DNA from: Paenibacillus alkalitolerans
Lineage (GTDB): Bacteria > Bacillota > Bacilli > Paenibacillales > YIM-B00363
DNA: 64,000 nt
Direction: 5' to 3'
NCBI RefSeq assembly: GCF_016482785.1
Contig: NZ_JAEMXM010000002.1
Coordinates: 124,001-188,000, forward strand
The position numbers and the translations under genes were made by a program. The notes under the pieces were generated by a model, which was not told the origin of the DNA, did not search any database, and saw nothing but the letters and a program-made list of their open reading frames with translations. Positions 15,989-23,331 of the stretch are shown piece by piece (position 1 is the stretch's first letter; each line of letters opens with the position of its first letter).

Positions 15989-16243
15989 ACATCATCAGTC
16001 TCCTTCTAAGATGTTGAAAATTTGATTGTCAATGTGCATTAAGGAAAGCATCTATATGAACATCATCCTGCCTAGGATGGGTGATGGGAAGCGTTTGAAT
16101 ACATATAACGTTGTTATGTAATCATAATATGGCATAATGAATACATTGTCAACTCCCTTGTGTTCAATATCAAAATATTTGTACATATTTATATTACTTT
16201 TGTATACAGGACATGCTATACTATAGTTGAAAGGAGAGATAAA

Positions 16244-16420
16244 GTGGAACGCAAAAGTGTCATGGTTCAATCTGATGTAAAAGATGACCTACAAAAACTT
16301 AAAGACCATCTAAAACTAAGTAATGAAAGTGATGTTATTAGGTATTTAATGAAGGTTTATGAACATTCGACTGTATTACCTAAAGAATCGCAAACAATCC
16401 TGCTTCAATTACAAAAATAA
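16244..16420 (+). CDS. Ribbon-helix-helix-type DNA-binding protein
   Basis: 58 residues on the plus strand. The start is GTG 16244, 6 bp after AAAGGAGAG; the ATG further up has no such site. A beta strand (KSVMVQSDVKDDL) and two helices (LQKLKDHL and NESDVIRYLMKVYE) form the Arc/MetJ ribbon-helix-helix pattern. A -10 like TATACT lies at about 16217-16222, with TTACTT 17 bp before it. It diverges from the minus-strand genes to its left, with a palindrome-like site (ACATATAACgttGTTATGT) in the gap at 16100-16120 as a possible operator. It may be the element's small repressor. Confidence 0.75.
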   Translation: MERKSVMVQSDVKDDLQKLKDHLKLSNESDVIRYLMKVYEHSTVLPKESQTILLQLQK

Positions 16421-16467
16421 GAGTCCAGTACAAAAAAAGAGATGGGAACTAGTCCCATCTCTTAACT

Positions 16468-16647
16468 TCACTTCTGTTCAATTTGCTGTTTCAACAATTG
16501 ATCTAATCGTTTCTTTTCATCCATCTGTAAGCAGATAGTTAAATCTTGGATTAAAAATTCATCTAGATCAATTTCTTTCAAGATTGTTCTGTTTTTAATC
16601 GGGATTTTCTTATACTTTGATTTAATATTATCTTTGTTGTTTGTCAT
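16468..16647 (-). CDS. Small charged prophage protein (59 residues)
   Basis: Open frame starting MTNNKDNIKSKYKKIP, basic in the first half and acidic to helical in the second (LDEFLIQDLTICLQMDEKKR). A GGTGG lies 11 bp before the ATG, at the end of the previous small gene region. It follows 16670-16828 at short distance. The codon pattern looks coding, but no family is recognised. Confidence 0.5.
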   Translation of the reverse strand: MTNNKDNIKSKYKKIPIKNRTILKEIDLDEFLIQDLTICLQMDEKKRLDQLLKQQIEQK

Positions 16648-16669
16648 CCGGATCTAGGCCACCTTTTGT

Positions 16670-16828
16670 CTATCTCATCCTTAATTTATAGCTTTCCAAG
16701 TAGATTTTATATTCATTTAATATATAGTCTTTTAAATGAAATTTATTAAGAAATATTTCTTCTTCAAGATATAACTCCTTTTTCTGCTTCGGTTTCTTCG
16801 TTTGTTTTACATGTTTCTTCTTCTCCAT
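16670..16828 (-). CDS. Small charged prophage protein (52 residues)
   Basis: Starts MEKKKHVKQTKKPKQKKEL, very basic, then an acidic-aromatic helix. ATG 16828 is preceded by AGAGGT at 8 bp. It lies directly upstream of 16468-16647, probably in the same transcript. No family recognised. Confidence 0.5.
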   Translation of the reverse strand: MEKKKHVKQTKKPKQKKELYLEEEIFLNKFHLKDYILNEYKIYLESYKLRMR

Positions 16829-16911
16829 CTTACATACCTCTTTCTGTTTATCTTTGTTGCAAATACTTTGTCACCGACCAATAATCAATTAAACAAATTG
16901 GAGCGGATATC

Positions 16912-17115
16912 ATGACACGTTTTGAGTATTTTTCCTGTCCAGAATGCGGAAACAATGAGCACGTTGAGATTTTAATGAGTGAAAAATTCAGCAGAAACAA
17001 TAAGCAAATCGTCGTTAAGGATATACCTACACTTAAATGCACAAAATGCGGCGCATTGTCTTTGTCTCATGATGCTATGATGTACATTGAAACTCAAATT
17101 GATGAGCAATCTTAA
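16912..17115 (+). CDS. YgiT-type zinc finger protein
   Basis: 67 residues on the plus strand with two CxxC pairs, FSCPECGN near residues 8-15 and LKCTKCG near 42-48, and an aromatic-acidic C-terminus. This is the N-terminal zinc domain of MqsA/YgiT antitoxins. A partner toxin gene is not visible next to it; both neighbours are on the other strand. ATG follows TTGGAG by 8 bp. It may be an orphan regulator. Confidence 0.75.
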   Translation: MTRFEYFSCPECGNNEHVEILMSEKFSRNNKQIVVKDIPTLKCTKCGALSLSHDAMMYIETQIDEQS

Positions 17116-17118
17116 TTA

Positions 17119-17340
17119 TTATTCATTTTGCTTACCTGTCTTAACAACATGTACTTTTCCTGTTATCGCTTGAAGACACAATGCTTTGAACTGTACTTGT
17201 CGTTCCAATGGTAACTTAGTAAATACTTCATCAGGATCGTCTCCAAGTGGCTCTAAAGAAAATTTATCGACAAAGGAAATAGTAACGTCATACTCTTTCC
17301 CGCTTTTTCCGATCATTTTAACCATGTTGTTACTCACCAT
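17119..17340 (-). CDS. Small phage protein, paralogue of 1054-1254
   Basis: 73 residues from ATG 17340. Shares SGKEY, SFVDK, SLEPLGDDPDEVF, a TKLPLER block and QFKAL with the gene at the left end of the element. It overlaps the upstream 138-residue gene by 11 bp, so the two are translated together, whereas the left-end copy stands alone. An in-frame alternative start lies at 17355. Function unknown. Confidence 0.7.
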   Translation of the reverse strand: MVSNNMVKMIGKSGKEYDVTISFVDKFSLEPLGDDPDEVFTKLPLERQVQFKALCLQAITGKVHVVKTGKQNE

Positions 17341-17746
17341 TCTTCTCTCGTCCATGTTTCCGCAAATAGTACTCTTTTAAATCTTCATCTAATTGTTGTT
17401 GCATCTCCTCATTGACTTCACCACTCCAGAATTTTGCAACAAACCATAAATAAAGTCGATTCAGTAATTCTTCATCTTCTATCTTGGGCAGCTTACTGTA
17501 AAAATTCTCAATAAATTCCTTCTGCATTGATTTGTTAAAATTTTCCTTTGCTACTTCTGAAAGTTCACCTACTACTCTTACTGTAAATGGTTTACCATTA
17601 ACCAAAGATTCAGTTACTAAGGATTCATCTTCTTCGTAATACTGTTGAATCACCTTCTGCTTTTCCTTCGCAAAAGTTTTCTTTCTTGACACCAAATAGT
17701 CCACACACTCTACATATTCTTTCTTCTGCTTTCTTTGTCGGCTCAT
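17330..17746 (-). CDS. Prophage protein with repeated leader and MSR-KQKKE N-terminus
   Basis: 138 residues, helical, acidic C-terminal half. The untranslated leader AAAAGGAGCAACTTAGA before its ATG is almost the same as those before 17923-18072 and 18276-18737, and its N-terminus (MSRQRKQKKEYVE) matches that of 18276-18737 (MSRRKQKKEFVE). It is followed with overlap by the paralogue 17119-17340. No family recognised. Confidence 0.65.
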   Translation of the reverse strand: MSRQRKQKKEYVECVDYLVSRKKTFAKEKQKVIQQYYEEDESLVTESLVNGKPFTVRVVGELSEVAKENFNKSMQKEFIENFYSKLPKIEDEELLNRLYLWFVAKFWSGEVNEEMQQQLDEDLKEYYLRKHGREKNGE

Positions 17747-17812
17747 TCTAAGTTGCTCCTTTTAAGTGTAAATTAAAAGTAGAAAAGTGGCAGGAAGTAT
17801 TACAAAACATCC

Positions 17813-17926
17813 TTAATTATCATTAAGTTCAGGTATTGGATCACCAAACTGTAATTTTATTTCTATATGATCGCGTTTTACCTGTTGCAGTTCTTTTACC
17901 AGTTCTTCCACTGTATCGGCTGTCAT
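17813..17926 (-). CDS. 37-residue peptide coupled to 17923-18072
   Basis: ATG 17926 overlaps the stop of the preceding gene (GGATGA). The peptide begins MTADTVEELVKELQQV, helical and acidic, and ends LQFGDPIPELNDN. Translational coupling and coding-like composition support a real gene; the function is unknown. Shorter than normal annotation limits. Confidence 0.55.
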   Translation of the reverse strand: MTADTVEELVKELQQVKRDHIEIKLQFGDPIPELNDN

Positions 17927-18072
17927 CCACGCTTGATATCTTCGACAATCATCTCTTTTACTGTTTCTATGAATTTTCTGTAATCAGCAATATTAGTATA
18001 GTTTTTGAATACAAATGTGCATTTTGTCGGCTTGTTCTTAACTTTTTTGGTCTTATCAGGCATTTCGTTCAT
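17923..18072 (-). CDS. 49-residue prophage protein
   Basis: ATG 18072 follows AAAGGAGCATCTTAGA, one of three nearly identical leaders in this block. Basic N-terminal part (MNEMPDKTKKVKNKPTK), then a small alpha/beta segment. The open frame upstream to 18129 has no ribosome site. Couples by overlap to the 37-residue peptide. Confidence 0.6.
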   Translation of the reverse strand: MNEMPDKTKKVKNKPTKCTFVFKNYTNIADYRKFIETVKEMIVEDIKRG

Positions 18073-18135
18073 TCTAAGATGCTCCTTTAAATCAAAATTA
18101 AATAGTTCACGGACAGGGACATATAACATTACAGA

Positions 18136-18360
18136 TTAATTATCTAACCAGTCAAAAAATTTACCTCGTGAGATCTTAAACTCGCGACCAACACGTTTCA
18201 GAGGGAATGGCTTATTCGATTTATCCATTTTTTCTATTTCATTTAACCAGTCGTAAATCTGTTTTCTCCCTTTATTCATAATTTGCATAATGTGTATTGG
18301 ATCAAAAACAATTGGTAATTGGTCTTTGTCAGTAATCGTTTTTGTTCTTGATTTATCCAC
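18136..18360 (-). CDS. Excisionase-like helix-turn-helix protein
   Basis: 74 residues. Residues about 15-72 follow the Xis/MerR-like winged helix order: FDPIHIMQIMNKGRKQIYDWL, then a turn and FPLKRVGREFKISRGKFFDWL, where a K-R-V-G-R turn and a final W-L helix are typical of the HTH_17 excisionase fold. GTG start at 18360 inside the 3' end of 18276-18737. It could act as directionality factor for the recombinase, although serine recombinases usually use other kinds, or as a plain regulator. Confidence 0.65.
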   Translation of the reverse strand: MDKSRTKTITDKDQLPIVFDPIHIMQIMNKGRKQIYDWLNEIEKMDKSNKPFPLKRVGREFKISRGKFFDWLDN

Positions 18361-18737
18361 TTCTCATCGCGATCCATTACTTTTTGATTGACTTGCCCCT
18401 GTAATGAAATGATTCTACTTTTCAGCCATTGCTTATCATTAAACAACATATATAAGCAGAACATTATTTCATCTTGTCTTAAGGGAAATTTATACTTATC
18501 TATTACTTTGTTTATTAGATCAATATTGCCAATGTAATATTCTGAGATATTAAAAGATGTAAAAATATCTTGGATGTCCTCATCTTTAACGATTCTTTCC
18601 ATTTGGGGAATTACTTCAAGGGGAAATTCCTGTATGTCTATATTATGCACTTTTAAAATTGCGTCTAATAAATCTTTAATCATATGATTTCTTACTGAGT
18701 ATTCAACAAACTCTTTTTTCTGCTTTCTTCTGCTCAT
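18276..18737 (-). CDS. Prophage protein of unknown function, repeated leader
   Basis: Up to 153 residues, helical, beginning MSRRKQKKEFVEYSV like 17330-17746. The leader AAAAGGAGCATCCAG belongs to the repeated set. Its last 28 residues overlap the excisionase-like gene by 85 bp in another frame, more than is usual, so the 3' end may have been lengthened by a lost stop codon or frameshift. No family recognised. Confidence 0.6.
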   Translation of the reverse strand: MSRRKQKKEFVEYSVRNHMIKDLLDAILKVHNIDIQEFPLEVIPQMERIVKDEDIQDIFTSFNISEYYIGNIDLINKVIDKYKFPLRQDEIMFCLYMLFNDKQWLKSRIISLQGQVNQKVMDRDEKWINQEQKRLLTKTNYQLFLIQYTLCKL

Positions 18738-18856
18738 CTGGATGCTCCTTTTAAAGATAAATTAAAATAAAATACCGTATTTTTTTACATTAATTACCAT
18801 ATATAATTATTGTAGCATCGGGATGATGAGGATTTATACAAGTAAAATTTGACAAT

Positions 18857-18886
18857 AAAAAAACCACTCTGATTTTACAAAGTGGT
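18857..18886 (-). terminator. Terminator after 18895-19620
   Basis: Stem ACCACT (18863-18868) and AGTGGT (18881-18886), followed on the minus strand by seven T. It ends 9 bp beyond the stop codon. Confidence 0.8.
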
Positions 18887-18894
18887 CAGCTCGA

Positions 18895-19620
18895 TCAATT
18901 TTTTTCTTTGAACTTGCGCCATGCAATTTCAACTGTATTTGTTATTTCTGAAGGAGCAATTCGATTTTTAGAAAAGTACTCAATTTCTTTTTTATAAATA
19001 TTGATTGCGTAACTCTTTCTCAAATTGGAATTAGTACATTTTCTAAATCCATCATCATTCAATATATCTGCCTCTAACTGTTCTAATACCTTCTCTTTAT
19101 TTTCATTTATGAGTGTTCGATGTTTATCTTCGTGTTCACGAATACTTGCTTCATGCTCTTTTTTTAATGTTTCAATGAATGATTCCATTTCGCCCATTAG
19201 ATCAAGCCTGTCACTATTCTCATTCATGTTATAGGAATATAAAATTCCTTGATGTGCAAAGACAAGATCGATCATCAATTCTTCTCCGACATTTTTTCTC
19301 AATGCATTAAGTTTTTCATTGTATTCATCAACATCGTCCTTTACTTTAGGGAGATAATCAATTAGGATACCTGCTTCGATTAAATCATCATCAGAGATAA
19401 GTGCCATTTCAATATCATCTTCTTCTAATACGGAGACATCGATAAACACATGAGATACATTTAATTCTGTGGCTAATTGAAGAAATTGTTTGAAACCATC
19501 ACCATTGTCTGATTCAAATATTATATTTGGTTCGCCTGAATAGCCCTTTAATACTTTGATCTCTTGTGATTCAAAATGTTGGATAATTTCCATTGAGCTA
19601 AACTTTAGTTTATCCTCCAT
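18895..19620 (-). CDS. Soluble protein of unknown function with coiled coil
   Basis: 241 residues: an acidic N-terminal domain (about 1-110), a helical coiled-coil part (about 140-185, KKEHEASIREHEDKHRT) and a C-terminal helical part. No membrane segment. It lies next to two further unknown genes by the recombinase. Only the terminator and ribosome site speak for a separate unit. Confidence 0.65.
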   Translation of the reverse strand: MEDKLKFSSMEIIQHFESQEIKVLKGYSGEPNIIFESDNGDGFKQFLQLATELNVSHVFIDVSVLEEDDIEMALISDDDLIEAGILIDYLPKVKDDVDEYNEKLNALRKNVGEELMIDLVFAHQGILYSYNMNENSDRLDLMGEMESFIETLKKEHEASIREHEDKHRTLINENKEKVLEQLEADILNDDGFRKCTNSNLRKSYAINIYKKEIEYFSKNRIAPSEITNTVEIAWRKFKEKN

Positions 19621-19685
19621 GTTCCACTCTCCATAGAAGCAAAATTAACTACAGAGAGGATTAGTTCCCCATCTGTTTGGAAATA

Positions 19686-19961
19686 TTACTTCCGGTTATT
19701 CTTTGATCGTTTTTCAATATACGATTGCAATGATTGGATGATTTTCTCTGCATCCCAAACATTTAAATATATTTGATTTTCATCTACTCTTTCCCCAGTG
19801 TTTAAATCAACAGTGTATTTTTCAAGAGTATAAATTTCATTGTCGTCGTGATAAACTTCAAAAATGCGGTGGTACTTTCCTCGGGTTTCATCTTCCACTA
19901 ATACATAATCTTCAATCTTTAATCGCTTCTTCGTGAATTCATCAAGCGGATTATTTTTCAT
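19686..19961 (-). CDS. Small prophage protein of unknown function
   Basis: 91 residues, a small beta-rich core (YVLVEDETRGKYHRIFEVYHD) with a helical basic C-terminus (IEKRSKNNRK). No family recognised. Its stop lies 65 bp before the start of 18895-19620. Confidence 0.6.
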   Translation of the reverse strand: MKNNPLDEFTKKRLKIEDYVLVEDETRGKYHRIFEVYHDDNEIYTLEKYTVDLNTGERVDENQIYLNVWDAEKIIQSLQSYIEKRSKNNRK

Positions 19962-19991
19962 AAATTCAACTTCACCTAATAAATACGTATT

Positions 19992-20525
19992 TTAAATAGC
20001 TGCAATCTTCAGTCGATATTTTTTACTATTGTGATTTCTCATCTCGATATATATAGAATCCGAATTTTTCAGTTTGTCTATGGAATCTTCAAACCTAATA
20101 TATTTCCTCAATTCCAAAACGGAAATTTGTTTTGCAGGTACATTAATATTTAATGCTTCATCATAAGTAGTCCAATATTGTCCGCTTACTTTGGTTGCCT
20201 TATCATCGGGAGTAATTGAATATTGAAGTTCTTTATTTCTATAAAAACAAATTTTAATATCACGAAAAATCTTACTTACTTCAGAGCCATTATATATTTC
20301 TAGCACAACTTCAATGTTACAATATTTAGCCTCTGATTTATCTACTTCATCATAACGAGTATCACCAATATTACTAACTACTTCTTTTTCTAACTTGACC
20401 TTTTGATGAACTAGAAACATTTTTATTTTTCCAGAGTTTCTGAGAATATGAGTTACTATTAAAGTAACAATGACACCTAACAATGCACCAATTATTCCTT
20501 CGAATTTTTCAATGTATTCAATCAT
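19992..20525 (-). CDS. Membrane-anchored protein of unknown function
   Basis: 177 residues with one N-terminal membrane helix (GALLGVIVTLIVTHIL, about 12-28) and a cytosolic beta-rich domain (about 50-177) containing repeated Ile/Val strands. Such a fold on a single membrane helix is common among uncharacterised accessory proteins, including candidate defence or exclusion genes. It is the first gene inside the recombinase, a usual place for accessory genes. Confidence 0.65.
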   Translation of the reverse strand: MIEYIEKFEGIIGALLGVIVTLIVTHILRNSGKIKMFLVHQKVKLEKEVVSNIGDTRYDEVDKSEAKYCNIEVVLEIYNGSEVSKIFRDIKICFYRNKELQYSITPDDKATKVSGQYWTTYDEALNINVPAKQISVLELRKYIRFEDSIDKLKNSDSIYIEMRNHNSKKYRLKIAAI

Positions 20526-20689
20526 ATAAGTTTTTTCAGGCCACTTCCTTCAATCAATATAGGAAGATGATACCATGTAATTTTACATAGGTGAATAATA
20601 ATCTTAGGATGGTATTCTACACGTCAGCAAAAGCCCAAATTTGGCGTGCGTTTGTAGGTTGTTGAGGGTAGATGTGTGTGAGGGTATAT

Positions 20690-20718
20690 AAAAAGACACC
20701 TACACAACGGTAAGTGTC
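20690..20718 (-). terminator. Terminator after the recombinase
   Basis: A 9-bp stem (20695-20703 with 20710-20718, one G-T pair) and a 6-nt loop, followed on the minus strand by five T. It ends the recombinase transcript 13 bp beyond the stop. Confidence 0.85.
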
Positions 20719-20730
20719 GTATGGTCAAAA

Positions 20731-22155
20731 TTAAAGTTTGTAAACTACATTGAATGAATCTCCATTTGTTACTTTTACTTGGTGTACTAATTGTCTAATG
20801 GCATTCTTTGCTTTACTCCGATCATCGGATAGCAAGTCATCCTTCAAATTATCTATTCGACTTTTCAACTTTTTCTGTAACTGAACATTAGAACCTTCTT
20901 TTGCTTTCTCGATTTCCTCTAACAATGATGCCCGATCCTTTTCAATTCGCGCTTTAGCTTCTCGAAAGTCTTCTCTCGATATTTCCTCATCTTCATACAG
21001 TTCAATTTGTCGCTGCATTTTCTTATTGATTTTCTTGAGTTTTTCCTGTAATTCATTTAGATCAACATCCTCAACTCTGGATGCATCTAAAGAGACAAAT
21101 TCTTTGCTCCCAGTATTGACTTCAAAACTAAGCACTTTCTTTATTGTCAATTCCTCAATATCATTGCGGTTAATGTAATGTCGGAAGCATCCACCTTTTT
21201 TGTGGTAATTAGAGCATAGGTATTGGAAGTATTCACGTTTCCCTTTCTTACGATGTTGTCCAACCATCTTAGAACCGCAATGTTCACATGTGACCATTCC
21301 AGATAGGAGCCATCTTTCATTATCGGCTTGCTTTTTTGCTATTCCACGAGAATTTAATGCAAGTTGAAGTTGTTCAAATGTTTCTTTATCGATAATCGGT
21401 TCATGATGATTTTCATTTATAATCCATTCTTCCTTTGGTCGGGTTAATATTTTTCCTTTGTGATTGTAAGTACGATTATAAACAAACATCCCGGCGATAG
21501 TTTCACGATGCAACAACTTTCTTACCGAACCTTCGCTAAACGGTTTTCCTTCTTTCGTGGTTACACCTTTTAAGGCTTTAGCAATTTTTAATGCTCCCCA
21601 ACCTTCAATTGCCCATTGTGCCATATTCCTAAGATGTTCAGCTTCTTCCTGATTGATTACATACTGACCATCAATAATGTCATAACCGAAACAAGGACGA
21701 GCCAACACTTTATTTGTCTTCCGTGCGATTGATTTCATGTTATCTTTAACACGTTCTCTGATTCGTTCACGTTCAAATTCAGCAAATGCACCAAGGATTT
21801 GTAACACCATTCGTCCAGCAGGTGTTGAGGTATCAAAACTTTCGCTTACAGATGCGTAGGCAACTTGATTAGAATCGAAATCGTCAACGATAGTCAATAA
21901 GTCGAGTAGGTTACGGCATAAGCGGTCTACTTTTGTGGTAACGATTAACTTGTACTTATTGGAGTTATCTAACATTCGTTTGAGGTCAGGACGGTTCATG
22001 TCTTTTGCAGAGTATCCGTCATCTATGTATACATCGACATCAACATATCCCATTGCTTTACAATAAGCTTGACCGCGATCAATTTGTTCTGGAATCGAAT
22101 TACCTTTAGTTGCTTGTTCATCGGTACTTACACGTGCATATATCGCTGCTTTCAT
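20731..22155 (-). CDS. Large serine recombinase (integrase)
   Basis: 474 residues. The resolvase domain (1 to about 145) opens AAIYARVSTDEQ with nucleophile Ser10 and includes the Arg cluster and RLCRNLLDLL. A recombinase domain (about 165-265) with GYDIIDGQYVIN and a zinc ribbon (VTCEHCGSKM with a later YLCSNYHKKGGC, about 292-335) follow, then a coiled coil (about 370-435). This is the complete phage-integrase layout, catalysing attP x attB exchange. The gene begins about 75 bp inside the right core repeat and reads away from it. It looks intact. Confidence 0.95.
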   Translation of the reverse strand: MKAAIYARVSTDEQATKGNSIPEQIDRGQAYCKAMGYVDVDVYIDDGYSAKDMNRPDLKRMLDNSNKYKLIVTTKVDRLCRNLLDLLTIVDDFDSNQVAYASVSESFDTSTPAGRMVLQILGAFAEFERERIRERVKDNMKSIARKTNKVLARPCFGYDIIDGQYVINQEEAEHLRNMAQWAIEGWGALKIAKALKGVTTKEGKPFSEGSVRKLLHRETIAGMFVYNRTYNHKGKILTRPKEEWIINENHHEPIIDKETFEQLQLALNSRGIAKKQADNERWLLSGMVTCEHCGSKMVGQHRKKGKREYFQYLCSNYHKKGGCFRHYINRNDIEELTIKKVLSFEVNTGSKEFVSLDASRVEDVDLNELQEKLKKINKKMQRQIELYEDEEISREDFREAKARIEKDRASLLEEIEKAKEGSNVQLQKKLKSRIDNLKDDLLSDDRSKAKNAIRQLVHQVKVTNGDSFNVVYKL

Positions 22156-22228
22156 TCACTATCACCTTGTCCATTATTTGCTTATAATAATAGCACAGAG
22201 TATCGTAATTGGGTATCACTAAAATGTA

Positions 22229-22237
22229 TTTGCGCTG
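22229..22237. repeat. Right attachment core (attR side)
   Basis: Second copy of TTTGCGCTG. Bases 22238-22675 to its right encode the N-terminal part of the interrupted lipoprotein; bases to its left are the recombinase promoter region. Joining at the core restores frame and length of the host protein. Confidence 0.85.
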
Positions 22238-22675
22238 ACCCAAGAACGTACTTCCTTTCAGCTTATCCCACGAGAAATTGTCGTCCGGGTTTCGCCCGAC
22301 AAGGAACGTCCCGTCGGTTTGGGTCAACTGCGCGAAGTTGATCACCGGATCCTCCGCCCCTTGGTTGTAAACATAGATGGACGTTTCGGAGCCGACCAGC
22401 GCAATATCGATCGCATCCGTCAGCAGCGCAGTCATCGTCTTATCGCCGCCGAACGTGGTCGTCAACTCAACCTCCAACCCCTCCTCCGTAAAGAATCCTT
22501 GGCTAATCGCCACATATTCTGGCGCATAAAAAATCGATCTTGTCACTTCGCCGATCCGCACCTTCTCCGGTTCCTTAGAACCGTTCGAGCATGCGGCCGC
22601 TGCGAGCGTGACGATGCAGAGAACGATAATTGCCGCTATTTTCACGGGTCGCCTCAAGCTTGCTTCCATCGCCAT
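22229..22675 (-). pseudogene. Substrate-binding lipoprotein, N-terminal part, cut by the integrated element
   Basis: Starts at ATG 22675, 5 bp after AAAGGAG, and encodes 146 residues up to the core. The signal peptide ends in a lipobox (TLAAAACS, lipidated Cys near residue 28), then the NMT1/SsuA-like mature part begins (KVRIGEVTRSIFYAPEYVA). In the integrated state reading continues through the core into element DNA and stops at 22118, giving a hybrid of about 186 residues. The export signal survives, so a truncated lipoprotein may still be made. Confidence 0.9.
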
Positions 22676-22802
22676 CGTTACTCCTTTCAACATGTAAATG
22701 TCATGTGTATCCATCATATGCGTTAGCCCAGACGGCGGTGAAAGGAGAAAGTATTTGATCACTTGGTTGCAGCTTTGGCGATGTCAGCTTGTTTTCAAAA
22801 TA

Positions 22803-22837
22803 AAAACCTTGAAAGGCCGTATGGCCAATCAAGGTTT
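22803..22837 (-). terminator. Terminator after ridA-like gene
   Basis: Outer stem AAACCTTG with CAAGGTTT and inner stem GGCC/GGCC within 22803-22837, followed by T on the minus strand. It separates the D-amino-acid operon from the lipoprotein gene. Confidence 0.8.
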
Positions 22838-22838
22838 C

Positions 22839-23303
22839 TCAATCGCGAATTTCTACGATCATTTCTATCTCCACCGGCGTATGGAACGGCAGAGCGTTCG
22901 TGCCGATCGCCGATCGGGCGTGCCGCCCCGCCTCGCCGAAGACGTCAACCAGAAGGTTGGAAGCCCCGTTCATGACATATGGCTGACCGGCAAAGCCCGG
23001 CGCGCTGTTCACGAACCCGAGCAGCTTGACGATCTTGACGACGCGATCCAGATCGCCCAGATACGCCTTTATCACCGCCAAGCAGTTGACGATCGCTTGC
23101 CTCGCCGCCTCCTGTCCCTGTTCGACGGTCAACTCCGCCCCGAGCTTCCCTTCGTACATCAATACATTGTCGATTCGGCAATCTTGGCCGGATAAGTACA
23201 AGAGATTCCCCGTTCGACTGCAAGGAATATAGGAAAATTTCGGTTCTCCCGGAACAGGCAGCGTAATGCCGAGTTCTAAGAGCCGTTGTTCCGCAACGGA
23301 CAT
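22839..23303 (-). CDS. RidA/YjgF-family protein
   Basis: 154 residues from ATG 23303. Family features are the early LSGQ (LLYLSGQDCR), VNCLAVIKAYLGDLDRVVKIVKLLG and the C-terminal stretch ARSAIGTNALP with the substrate Arg, followed by PVEIEMIVE. RidA proteins hydrolyse reactive enamine/imine intermediates made by PLP enzymes such as dehydratases. The partner is probably the PLP enzyme two genes upstream (24963-26072). A TTG start at 23330 is possible. It ends with a clear terminator. Confidence 0.9.
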   Translation of the reverse strand: MSVAEQRLLELGITLPVPGEPKFSYIPCSRTGNLLYLSGQDCRIDNVLMYEGKLGAELTVEQGQEAARQAIVNCLAVIKAYLGDLDRVVKIVKLLGFVNSAPGFAGQPYVMNGASNLLVDVFGEAGRHARSAIGTNALPFHTPVEIEMIVEIRD

Positions 23304-23331
23304 TTCTTCAGCCCCTTTTATCACAATCAAG

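Larger units (their letters stand above)
962..22237. mobile_element. Integrated 21.3-kb defective prophage with serine recombinase
   Basis: The element is bounded by the 9-bp direct repeat TTTGCGCTG (962-970 and 22229-22237) within a substrate-binding protein gene, and a large serine recombinase lies just inside the right end. It is clearly more AT-rich than both flanks. Phage-derived parts are the distal tail genes (5.3-8.9 kb), the lysis cassette (2.9-4.3 kb) and a block of small early-type genes. Terminase, portal, protease, capsid, head-tail joining, sheath, tube and tape-measure genes are absent. Most genes are on the minus strand, with a few inserted plus-strand genes. It can probably no longer make particles by itself, but the ends and recombinase look intact, so excision may still be possible. 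Confidence 0.92.

Noticed and set aside
962-22237. Complete, particle-forming prophage
   Set aside because: No terminase, portal, capsid, sheath, tube or tape-measure genes, and baseplate J is truncated.
22180-22260. Integration into a tRNA gene
   Set aside because: The junctions lie in a lipoprotein gene; no tRNA is present at either end.
22676-22800. TPP or other riboswitch before the interrupted lipoprotein
   Set aside because: No conserved thiamine-box or other riboswitch core could be found in the 125-bp leader.
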